From assembly GCA_001803705.1 (NCBI GenBank), contig MHDY01000061.1, forward strand, positions 6,371 through 21,643: a stretch of 15,273 nt of DNA, in the 5' to 3' direction. The DNA is from Nitrospirae bacterium GWC2_56_14. Its GTDB lineage: Bacteria > Nitrospirota > UBA9217. This document shows positions 6,874-13,689 of the stretch, piece after piece. How positions within the stretch are numbered: position 1 is the first letter of the stretch; each line of letters opens with the position of its first letter. The position numbers were made by a program, and so were the translations under genes. The notes under the pieces were generated by a model that saw only the letters and a program-made list of their open reading frames with translations, was not told where the DNA came from and searched no databases.

Positions 6874-7551
6874 ACCCAGTCTTTCAAGTGCTTCCTTTGC
6901 GGCTTTCTGCTCGGCTTCCTTTTTGCTTTTGCCTGTTCCGCGGCCATAGGCCTGCCCCTTGACCAGCAGTTCCACGTCGAACTGTTTCTGATGGTCGGGG
7001 CCGGTCTCGAATACGACGCGGTATTCAGGTAGCTGCTTAAGGTGCTCCTGGCAGCGCTCCTGGAGGGCTGTTTTGTAGTCAAGGCTGGTGCGTGCCGTGC
7101 AGGTCCTCCTGATCACGTCCTCGAAAAAGCGAAGGATAAATGCTTCGGCGGCGTCCTTGCCGGCATCGAGGTACAGGGCGGCAATGAGCGCTTCAAGGGC
7201 GTCCGCCAGGAGCGAGTCCTTGTCGCGTCCGCCGGTCTGCTCTTCCCCCTTGCCGAGCAGCAGGTAGGCGCCGAGCTCCAGCGTGCGGCCGATCACGGCA
7301 AGCGCAGGCTCGCTCACGACCGCTGCTCTGAGCCGCGAAAGATCACCTTCGGTCGAGTCCGGGCAGGTTCTCATGAGATGCTCGCTCACGATGAGCGAGA
7401 GAACGGCATCTCCGAGGAACTCCATCCGTTCGTTGTGATAGGGGACCCTGTTCTCGTTGGCAAAGGATTTGTGCGTTAAAGCACGTTCAAGGAGCTGGGG
7501 CTCCTTGAACGTGTAGGAGATGATTTGCTGAAGTTCTGCGAGCTCGCGCAT
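6838..7551 (-). CDS. rnc: ribonuclease III
   Basis: RNase III cuts double-stranded RNA in rRNA precursors and some mRNAs. With ATG 7551 the protein has 237 residues. The signature HNERMEFLGDAVL is at 39-51 (Glu44, Asp48), and the second metal-binding pair is Asp117 and Glu120 in DALEALIAALYLDAG. A double-stranded RNA-binding domain covers about 158-226 (DYKTALQERCQ through GKSKKEAEQKAAKEALERLG). ATG 7551 is separated by one base from the fabF stop, so translation is probably coupled; the open frame upstream merely overlaps fabF. The last 11 residues (SQEPGVRSQEK) lie beyond the normal end of the domain and are encoded by hairpin B, so they are probably an accidental extension. Confidence 0.97.
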   Translation of the reverse strand: MRELAELQQIISYTFKEPQLLERALTHKSFANENRVPYHNERMEFLGDAVLSLIVSEHLMRTCPDSTEGDLSRLRAAVVSEPALAVIGRTLELGAYLLLGKGEEQTGGRDKDSLLADALEALIAALYLDAGKDAAEAFILRFFEDVIRRTCTARTSLDYKTALQERCQEHLKQLPEYRVVFETGPDHQKQFDVELLVKGQAYGRGTGKSKKEAEQKAAKEALERLGSQEPGVRSQEK

Positions 7552-7552
7552 C

Positions 7553-8794
7553 TTAATTCCTGAAGCGCTTGAACACCAGACACGCGTTCGTGCCGCCGAA
7601 ACCGAAGGAGTTGGACATGACGACGTCGACCTGCGCTTTTCGCGCGGTGTGCGGGATGTAGTCCAGGTCGCACTCAGGGTCGGGATTCTCCAGATTGATG
7701 GTCGGCGGGAGCACCCCGCGGTCCAGTGCAAGAACGGAGATGACGGCCTCTACACCGCCGGCTGCGCCGAGCAGGTGCCCGGTCATGGATTTCGTGGAGC
7801 TCACCGGGATCTTGTAGGCATGGTCGCCGAACACGGTCTTGATGGCAATGGTTTCGAGCTCGTCGCCGTACTTGGTGGAGGTCCCGTGGGCATTGATGTA
7901 GCCCATTTCCGCCGGTGCAACACCCGCGTCCTTGATCGCCATCTTCATGCACCGAGCCGCTCCCTCGCCGTTCGGAGCGGGAGACGTGATATGATAGGCA
8001 TCGCCCGAGGCGCCATAGCCGACCACTTCGGCGTAGATGCGGGCCCCGCGCTTGAGCGCCGAGTCCATTTCCTCAAGGACCACCACGCCGGAGCCTTCGC
8101 CCATGATGAAACCATCGCGCTCGGCGTCAAAAGGCCGGCTTGCGCGCTGCGGTTCATGGTTCCGGGTCGAGAGGGCTTTCATGGCGTTGAATCCGCCCAC
8201 GCCGGTCACGCAGATGCACGATTCGGTCCCTCCGGCGATCATGGCATCGGCATCGCCGCGCTGGATCCACTTGAACGCATCGCCGATGGAATGGGTTCCC
8301 GTGGCGCAGGCAGTGACGATGCTTATGTTGGGGCCCTTGGCGCCGAAGCGCATGGAAATATTACCCGCTGCCTCGTTGATGATCAGCATGGGGATATAGA
8401 AGGGCGTGATCTTGCGGAAACCACGCTCGAGATAGACCTTGTGGTATTTCTCGATGGCCGGGAGGCCGCCTATTCCAGCGCTTACAATGACGCCGACGCG
8501 CTCGGCGTTCTCCGGGGTGATCTTGAGTCCCGACATGTCCATGGCCATCTGGCTTGCCGCGATCGCCAGATGAATGAACCGGTCCATTTTTTTGATCTCT
8601 TTGGCTTCGATGTACTTCTCCGGCTCGAAGCCGTGGATCTCTCCGGCGATCTGCGTCGGAATGGTCTTGTCATCGAACTGCGTAATAGGGCCGATGCCGG
8701 ACCTGCCGCTGATCAGGCCTTCCCAGCTGGATTCCGTATCGAGCCCGACAGGCGTGACCATGCCGACACCGGTTACAACAACTCTTCTCTTCAA
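7553..8794 (-). CDS. fabF: beta-ketoacyl-ACP synthase II
   Basis: FabF condenses malonyl-ACP with acyl-ACP in the elongation cycle of fatty acid synthesis. From a TTG start at 8794 the protein has 413 residues. The catalytic residues are Cys163 (TACATGTHS), His303 (NAHGTSTKYGD) and His340 (KSMTGHLLGAAG). I chose TTG 8794 because it gives the canonical start MKRRVVVTGVGMVTPVG and GGGAGG lies eight bases upstream; there is no ATG or GTG nearby that keeps this N-terminus. It follows acpP after 123 bases that contain hairpin D, and rnc begins one base past its stop. Confidence 0.97.
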   Translation of the reverse strand: MKRRVVVTGVGMVTPVGLDTESSWEGLISGRSGIGPITQFDDKTIPTQIAGEIHGFEPEKYIEAKEIKKMDRFIHLAIAASQMAMDMSGLKITPENAERVGVIVSAGIGGLPAIEKYHKVYLERGFRKITPFYIPMLIINEAAGNISMRFGAKGPNISIVTACATGTHSIGDAFKWIQRGDADAMIAGGTESCICVTGVGGFNAMKALSTRNHEPQRASRPFDAERDGFIMGEGSGVVVLEEMDSALKRGARIYAEVVGYGASGDAYHITSPAPNGEGAARCMKMAIKDAGVAPAEMGYINAHGTSTKYGDELETIAIKTVFGDHAYKIPVSSTKSMTGHLLGAAGGVEAVISVLALDRGVLPPTINLENPDPECDLDYIPHTARKAQVDVVMSNSFGFGGTNACLVFKRFRN

Positions 8795-8817
8795 AAGAGG
8801 ATACCTCCCTGCGTAAT

Positions 8818-8882
8818 AAATCCGAAAAGCCAAAAAACCTGTTCTCACAACTGCGGGAGAGGTCTTCTGGCTTTCTGGATTT
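8818..8882 (-). repeat. intergenic hairpin D (fabF/acpP gap)
   Basis: The arms 8818-8840 and 8860-8882 are inverted copies. Nineteen of 23 positions pair Watson-Crick and one more as G-U, around a 19-base loop. The arm is word-like (CCAGAAAGCCAGAAG on the minus strand). It ends about 24 bases before the fabF TTG, so it forms most of the fabF leader, and no T-tract follows it. Confidence 0.75.
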
Positions 8883-8917
8883 CTTGAGACGGATCAGTCC
8901 GTAACGTTGAATTTACG

Positions 8918-9151
8918 TTACTTTTTTGCCTTGATATAGTCGATCGCGTTCTGCACGGTCGCTATCTTTTCCGCATCTTCATCCGGGATCTCAACACCGA
9001 ATTCTTCCTCGAGCGCCATCACGAGTTCCACGGTATCGAGCGAATCGGCACCGAGGTCGTTGACGAAGGATGCCTCAGGTTTCACATCCGCTTCCGGAAC
9101 GCCGAGCTGCTCTGAAATGATCTTTTTTACCTTTGCCACTATCTCTGCCAT
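8918..9151 (-). CDS. acpP: acyl carrier protein
   Basis: ACP carries growing acyl chains on a 4'-phosphopantetheine arm. The 77-residue acidic protein has the attachment motif DLGADSLDTVELVM with Ser37, and typical helices (VKKIISEQLGV near 8-18, EIPDEDAEKI near 54-63). ATG 9151 has a strong AGGAGG site seven bases upstream. It lies between fabG and fabF, the standard order. A terminator-like hairpin precedes it, which could modulate its level relative to fabG. Confidence 0.98.
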   Translation of the reverse strand: MAEIVAKVKKIISEQLGVPEADVKPEASFVNDLGADSLDTVELVMALEEEFGVEIPDEDAEKIATVQNAIDYIKAKK

Positions 9152-9195
9152 TGTCTTCCTCCTGTGATTATGTCCTTGATAATATCTCTGTCTCT

Positions 9196-9225
9196 AAAAA
9201 CGGGGTGCATTCCATGGAGCACCCG
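9196..9225 (-). terminator. terminator- or attenuator-like hairpin between fabG and acpP
   Basis: On the minus strand, GGGTGC (9219-9224) pairs with GCACCC (9203-9208) across a 10-base loop (TCCATGGAAT), and TTTTT follows at 9196-9200. The stem is short and the T-run only five, so partial termination or an RNA processing site is likelier than a full stop, given that acpP and fabF follow. Confidence 0.45.
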
Positions 9226-9229
9226 GAAA

Positions 9230-9970
9230 CTACATGTACATGCCGCCGTTCACATGGATGACCTGCCCGGATATGTACGATGCCCAGGGTGACGCAAGGA
9301 ACCTGACCGCATTTGCAACGTCGGCGGGAGTGCCGAGCTTGCCCAGGGGGATCTGCTTTGCGAGCTCGGTCCTGACATTTTCTGACAGGGCCTGCGTCAT
9401 GGCCGTTTCGATAAAGCCGGGGGCCACGGCATTGGCGGTAATGCCGCGATTCGCATATTCCCGGGCGATGGTCTTGGTAAGCCCGATGAGGCCGGCCTTG
9501 GATGCCACATAGTTCGCCTGGCCTGCGTTGCCCATGGCGCCCACGATCGAGGCGATATTGATGATCGTTCCGCCGCGCTGCTTGGTCATATATTTGAGCG
9601 CCGACTTGGTGCAGAGGAACGCGCCTTTTAAATTGATACTGAGCACGAGGTCCCAGTCATCATCCTTCATCCGGAGGATAAGCCCGTCGCGGGTGATGCC
9701 TGCATTGTTCACCAGGATATCGATCCTGCCGAACTTCTCGACGACCTGGTCGATCATGGCGGTCACTTCGGCCGAGGCTGCCACGTTCGCTTTGAGGGCC
9801 AGCGATCTTCTGCCCAGCGCTTCGATGTCCACCGCTGTTTTCTGGGCTGCTTCGAGGTTCACATCGCAGATGGCGACGTCAGCGCCGTCCGTTGCGAGTG
9901 CCAGTGCAATGTCCCGCCCGATGCCTTGTGCTGCGCCGGTGACCAGTGCTATTTTGCCGTTCAAACTCAT
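9230..9970 (-). CDS. fabG: 3-oxoacyl-ACP reductase
   Basis: FabG reduces 3-ketoacyl-ACP with NADPH in the elongation cycle. It is a 246-residue short-chain dehydrogenase. The cofactor motif TGAAQGIG is at 11-18 and NNAG at 88-91. The catalytic tetrad is Asn113, Ser141, Tyr154 and Lys158 (YVASKAG). The C-terminus SGQVIHVNGGMYM is typical. ATG 9970 follows AGGAG with good spacing. It lies 42 bases past the exported OB-fold-like protein and 78 bases before acpP. Confidence 0.97.
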   Translation of the reverse strand: MSLNGKIALVTGAAQGIGRDIALALATDGADVAICDVNLEAAQKTAVDIEALGRRSLALKANVAASAEVTAMIDQVVEKFGRIDILVNNAGITRDGLILRMKDDDWDLVLSINLKGAFLCTKSALKYMTKQRGGTIINIASIVGAMGNAGQANYVASKAGLIGLTKTIAREYANRGITANAVAPGFIETAMTQALSENVRTELAKQIPLGKLGTPADVANAVRFLASPWASYISGQVIHVNGGMYM

Positions 9971-10012
9971 GCGATCACTCCTGCATAGTGGTGAGGGGTG
10001 TTCAGTCCCGTG

Positions 10013-10423
10013 TTATTTTGAGCAGCTGCCGTCGATGCCGATCCCGTTCAGGGTGAACATGTTGTATTTGGTGTATTCTCCCTTGCAGGAGACCCTGTCG
10101 CCTTTATGCAGTGCGGCCGCGCTCTTGGTGCGGACATCGACGACAAAGTCCTTGGAGCGCCCCGGCACTTCCACTTTTACTACAATTTTCGCGCCGGTCC
10201 TGCCCGTCTTGACATCGTCGACCTTGCCGTCTGCGACGATCCGTTTTCCTTTTAATGCCTTAAGATAGCTCTTAATATCATCTGAAGAATACTTTGTCTT
10301 GTCCATGTGGTCCGCCACGTCGGCGGCTGCGACCTGTCCTGCCTGAGACGGTGCCGGGGACAGGATGACCACGCCTGCTGCCATGAAAAGAAAAAATGCG
10401 ATCGTGAAATCCTTCATAACCAT
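10013..10423 (-). CDS. small exported OB-fold-like (tRNA_anti-like) protein inside the fab cluster
   Basis: A 136-residue protein. Residues 1-28 form a clear signal peptide (MVMKDFTIAFFLFMAAGVVI through SQA), so the mature protein is periplasmic. The remainder has the layout of a small OB-fold of the tRNA_anti-like kind: DIKSYLKALKGKRIVADGKV, an edge strand with KIVVKVEV, then LHKGDRVSCKGEYTKYN and a closing GIGIDGSC. ATG 10423 has GGGAGG six bases upstream; ATG 10417 and TTG 10429 are less well placed. It lies 35 bases after fabD and before fabG on the same strand, an unexpected position for an exported protein. The fold is judged by pattern only and the role is unknown. Confidence 0.8.
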   Translation of the reverse strand: MVMKDFTIAFFLFMAAGVVILSPAPSQAGQVAAADVADHMDKTKYSSDDIKSYLKALKGKRIVADGKVDDVKTGRTGAKIVVKVEVPGRSKDFVVDVRTKSAAALHKGDRVSCKGEYTKYNMFTLNGIGIDGSCSK

Positions 10424-10458
10424 GACCAACCTCCCTGCTTGGATGATCCGTCAGACTG

Positions 10459-11394
10459 CTATGAAATGCCGATGGCATGCAGCGTATCGTTCATGCTCTT
10501 CTGGTCCTCAACGTTCAGGATCTTTGCATCCTTGGCGATCCGTTTCACCAGTCCGGAAAGCACCCTGCCGGGGCCTACTTCGATGAAGGTGTCGACGCCG
10601 TCGGCGGTCATGCGTTTGATCGAGTCTTCCCAGAAAAGAGGAGCGCTGATCTGTTTGATCAGTGATGGTCTCAGGTCAGACGCTTTCTGCACGTACTGCG
10701 CATCGGCATTGTTGACGATCGGTATGGCGAGATCGCTGAGGGTGACGGTCTCCAGTTCCTTTGCCAGCCGGTCGCCCGCCTTCTGCATCATGGCGCAGTG
10801 TGAAGGGACACTTACCGCAAGGGGCACGACCTTTTTTGCCCCGCGCGTTTTGGCGAGTTCCATGGCCGCTTCCACGGCTTTTTTCTCGCCGGCGATCACG
10901 ATCTGGCCCGGAGAGTTGTAATTTGCAGGGGCAACTATACCATTTTTGGAAGCGTCAAGGCAAGTTTTTTCTACGTCCTGACGCTCCATGCCGAGTATGG
11001 CCGCCATGAGTCCGGCGCCTTCTGGAACGGCTTCCTGCATATAGCGGCCGCGCTTCTGGACGAGCGCAACAGCGTCTTTGAAGGCCAGGCCCCCGGCACA
11101 GGTGATGGCCGTATATTCTCCCAGGCTATGGCCTGCTGCAACGACGGCGGTGACCCCCCGGCGTTCGAGCGGTCTCAGGATCGCGATGCTCGCCGCAAGG
11201 ATGGCGGGCTGGGTATTCTCTGTGAGGTTCAGTTTTTCGACCGGGCCCTGGGTGCACAGCTGCGCAAGGTCGAAGCCAAGGGCAGCGTTTGCGGCTTCGA
11301 AGACCTCGCGGGATTCGTCGAAGTTCTCGTAAAATTCCTTGGCCATGCCCACATACTGCGAGCCTTGGCCGGGAAAAAGAAATGCGATTTTCAT
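10459..11394 (-). CDS. fabD: malonyl-CoA:ACP transacylase
   Basis: FabD moves the malonyl group from CoA to ACP, supplying the elongation substrate. The 311-residue length is normal. The oxyanion-hole region FPGQGSQ is at 7-13, the nucleophile Ser90 is in GHSLGEY, Arg115 binds the malonyl carboxylate and His199 (SVPSHCAMM) completes the dyad. ATG 11394 is the only sensible start (MKIAFLFPGQGSQ), although the GAGG upstream is about 11 bases away and therefore weak. A 74-base GC-rich gap separates it from etfA. Confidence 0.97.
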   Translation of the reverse strand: MKIAFLFPGQGSQYVGMAKEFYENFDESREVFEAANAALGFDLAQLCTQGPVEKLNLTENTQPAILAASIAILRPLERRGVTAVVAAGHSLGEYTAITCAGGLAFKDAVALVQKRGRYMQEAVPEGAGLMAAILGMERQDVEKTCLDASKNGIVAPANYNSPGQIVIAGEKKAVEAAMELAKTRGAKKVVPLAVSVPSHCAMMQKAGDRLAKELETVTLSDLAIPIVNNADAQYVQKASDLRPSLIKQISAPLFWEDSIKRMTADGVDTFIEVGPGRVLSGLVKRIAKDAKILNVEDQKSMNDTLHAIGIS

Positions 11395-11468
11395 GGTTAT
11401 GACGGCCTCATCTTCGTTGATCGATACTGCGGCGCCCGGCGTTGCAGCCCCGCTCTCCTGTCTATTCT

Positions 11469-12662
11469 TTAGCCCCGGATTTCTTTGAACTTCTTGATCA
11501 TGACCGGCAGGACCTCAAGCACATCGCCAACGATGCCGTAGGTGGCAACACTGAAGATGGGCGCGTCAGGGTCCTTATTGATCGCGACGATGACATCGGA
11601 CGACTGCATGCCCGCCACGTGCTGGATGGCGCCGGATATGCCGCAGGCGATATAGAGTTTGGGACACACTGTCTTGCCGGTCTGACCCACCTGATGCGAG
11701 TAGGGGATCCAGCCTTCGTCCACGGCGCCGCGCGTTGCTGCTACCGCTCCGCCGAGGACCTTGGCAAGCTCTTCGAGGAGGTGAAAGTTCTTGACGCCGC
11801 CCATGCCGCGGCCGCCGGCCACAATAATGTTCGCTTCGCAGATATTGACGGTCTCGCCCAGCTCTTCTACGGTTTTAATGACCTTGGTGCGGACATCGCC
11901 GGTTTGCGTGAATTTGACCTCGATGATCTCGCCGGTGCGGGCGTCGTTGCGCGGAGCAGGCTTCATCACCTTGTGCCTGACCGTCGCCATCTGGGGCCGG
12001 TGGTTGGGGGAAACGATGGTGGCCATGATGTTGCCGCCGAAGGCGGGCCGGGTCTGATGAAGGTTGCCGGTCTCGGGATCAATGTCGAGCACGGTGCAGT
12101 CTGCAGTAAGGCCAGTATAGAGCTTTGCCGCGACCTTGGGGATGAACGAACGGCCGATCGCCGTTGCGCCGGCAAGGATGATCTCAGGTTTGTGGAGTGT
12201 TGCAAGGGTGGTGAGGACGGCGCTGTAGGAGTCGTCGTTGAAATCCTTCAGGGCCGGGTCGTCGGCCAGGTAGACCACGTCTGCCCCGTGAGCGATGAGG
12301 TCCTTTGCCCTGTTCTTGATGTCCTGGCCGATGAATACGGCGGAAAGCTTTGTCTGGCGCTTGTCGGCGAGCTTCCTTCCTTCGCCGAGCAGCTCAAGCG
12401 TTACGCTTGAAATGCCGCCCTTGTGCTGTTCCGCAAAGACCCATACGCCTTTGAAGGCCGAAAGGTCCTTTGCTGCTGCAACGGCCTCTTCGCCGGTCCG
12501 TTCGATGGCTTTGAATTCGCAGGCCTCGATGCAGGCGCCGCACAGGGTGCAGCTTTCCGTGATGAAGGCCTTGCCGCCCCGCATCTCGATGGCGCCGAAG
12601 GGGCAGGCGGAGACACAGGTCTCGCAGCCGGTGCAGGTGTTTGAAATGACTTGAACGCTCAC
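11469..12662 (-). CDS. etfA: electron transfer flavoprotein alpha subunit with N-terminal two-[4Fe-4S] ferredoxin domain
   Basis: EtfA binds FAD and passes electrons between an acyl-CoA dehydrogenase and other carriers. From GTG 12662 the protein has 397 residues. Residues 10-48 hold two four-cysteine cluster motifs, CTGCETCVSACP (Cys10, 13, 16, 20) and CTLCGACIEACE (Cys38, 41, 44, 48). The standard EtfA body follows, with the FAD domain near 275-390 (GWIPYSHQVGQTGKTVCP, YIACGISGAIQH, INKDPDAPIF). GTG 12662 is preferred because AAGGAG lies six bases upstream; the alternative TTG 12668 touches that site. Ferredoxin-fused EtfA occurs in some anaerobes, including the caffeyl-CoA reductase ETF of Acetobacterium, where it fits flavin-based electron bifurcation. 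It follows etfB after a 101-base gap holding hairpin C. Confidence 0.96.
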   Translation of the reverse strand: MSVQVISNTCTGCETCVSACPFGAIEMRGGKAFITESCTLCGACIEACEFKAIERTGEEAVAAAKDLSAFKGVWVFAEQHKGGISSVTLELLGEGRKLADKRQTKLSAVFIGQDIKNRAKDLIAHGADVVYLADDPALKDFNDDSYSAVLTTLATLHKPEIILAGATAIGRSFIPKVAAKLYTGLTADCTVLDIDPETGNLHQTRPAFGGNIMATIVSPNHRPQMATVRHKVMKPAPRNDARTGEIIEVKFTQTGDVRTKVIKTVEELGETVNICEANIIVAGGRGMGGVKNFHLLEELAKVLGGAVAATRGAVDEGWIPYSHQVGQTGKTVCPKLYIACGISGAIQHVAGMQSSDVIVAINKDPDAPIFSVATYGIVGDVLEVLPVMIKKFKEIRG

Positions 12663-12683
12663 AGGCAACTCCTTTTTGAATCA

Positions 12684-12760
12684 GAGAAGGTAAGAGGGAA
12701 AGATGGCAGGAAGGTAAGAAAAACGCCTACCTTCTTGCCTTCATAACTTCCTACCTTCCC
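12684..12760 (-). repeat. word-built intergenic hairpin C (etfA/etfB gap)
   Basis: The arms 12684-12718 and 12726-12760 are inverted copies, with 26 of 35 positions in Watson-Crick register and two more as G-U, around a 7-base loop (AAAAACG). Each arm carries the word GAAGGTA twice or nearly so (CCTACCTTC is seen at 12726-12734 and again at 12750-12758). The left arm is purine-rich and the right arm pyrimidine-rich. Confidence 0.8.
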
Positions 12761-12763
12761 GGT

Positions 12764-13549
12764 TTACACCAGCGACTGCTCTTTCAGCTTTTTCACGACC
12801 TGATCGACCTGCTGTTCAATGGTCCCGGACAGGATCTCCCGCTGGCCGCGGGGAGCAGGCGGGAATATTCTGACGACCTTCGTAGGTGAACCTTTGAGCC
12901 CGAGCAGGTTCTCGTCAGCGTTGATATCTTTGGCCGTCAGGGTCGTGACCTTGAGGTTTTTCGCTTTCATTTTGCCCTTCAATGAGGGCAGCCGCGGCTG
13001 GTTGATCTCTTTGACCACGGTTATCAGCGCCGGGAGAGAGGACTCCACCACATCGTACCCGTCGTCCATCATGCGCTCTACGGTCATTTTCCCGCCGGCG
13101 ATGGCCTCTATTTTCTTGATGTAGGCGATGAAGGGAATGCCGAGCATGTCTGCGGTCTCGGGGCCGACCTGGGCCGTGTCGCCGTCGATCGCCTGCTTTC
13201 CCGCGATAACAAGGTCGTAGGCCCCGAGCTTTTTTATTCCTTGGGCAAGGGTATAGGAGGTGGCCCACGTATCGGCGCCTGCAAAGGCCCGGTCGGACAG
13301 GAGCACTACCTCATCAACGCCCATGGCCACGGTCTCCTTGAGCGCATCGGCGGCCTGCGGCGGTCCCATGGTAACGGCGGTCACCTTGCCGCCATGCTGC
13401 TCGCGCAAACGGAGCGCCTCTTCAATGGCGAACATATCAAAGGGATTGATGATGCTTGGAACTCCGTCACGGATGAGCGTGTTCGTTTCCCGGTTGATCT
13501 TCACTTCTGACGTGTCCGGGACCTGTTTTACCAGAACGATGATATTCAT
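12764..13549 (-). CDS. etfB: electron transfer flavoprotein beta subunit
   Basis: EtfB pairs with EtfA. From ATG 13549 it has 261 residues. The start MNIIVLVKQVPDTSEV is canonical and GGAG lies eight bases upstream; the extra frame up to 13576 is intergenic repeat. The cofactor-binding loop GKQAIDGDTAQVGPE is at 117-131. Stretches such as RDGVPSIINPFD (27-38) and DRAFAGADTWATSYTLA (86-102) closely resemble the clostridial ETF beta subunits that act with butyryl-CoA dehydrogenase in electron bifurcation; that comparison is from memory. The gene sits between the dehydrogenase and etfA on the same strand. Confidence 0.96.
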   Translation of the reverse strand: MNIIVLVKQVPDTSEVKINRETNTLIRDGVPSIINPFDMFAIEEALRLREQHGGKVTAVTMGPPQAADALKETVAMGVDEVVLLSDRAFAGADTWATSYTLAQGIKKLGAYDLVIAGKQAIDGDTAQVGPETADMLGIPFIAYIKKIEAIAGGKMTVERMMDDGYDVVESSLPALITVVKEINQPRLPSLKGKMKAKNLKVTTLTAKDINADENLLGLKGSPTKVVRIFPPAPRGQREILSGTIEQQVDQVVKKLKEQSLV

Positions 13550-13561
13550 CGGTATCTCCAA

Positions 13562-13686
13562 CATTCCAAATAACAAATTTCAAGTAAGCTCCAAGCACCA
13601 AGTTCCAAAACTCAAACTGTTTGGTGTTTGCTATTTTAAAATTGGATCTTATTTGTTATTTGGTGCTTAGGATTTGGTGCTTGCTA
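13562..13686 (-). repeat. AT-rich word-built intergenic element E (etfB/acd gap)
   Basis: CCAAATAACAAAT (13566-13578) is perfectly inverted at 13651-13663. The word TTGGTGCTT occurs at 13660-13668 and 13674-13682, with its complement AAGCACCAA at 13593-13601. The whole 140-base gap is made of such CAA- or TTG-words, with the left half A-rich and the right half T-rich, so both strands can fold back. No gene is present. Confidence 0.8.
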
Positions 13687-13689
13687 CCC

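Noticed and set aside
7649..8887. Plus-strand open frame of 412 codons
   Set aside because: It lies opposite fabF, whose catalytic residues and length are canonical, so the opposite frame is a shadow.
11442..12410. Plus-strand open frame of 322 codons
   Set aside because: It lies opposite etfA and carries no recognisable domain.
13562..13686. CRISPR array or insertion sequence in the repeat-rich gap before etfB
   Set aside because: The repeated words are short and unevenly spaced, arms are inverted rather than regularly direct, and no transposase is present.
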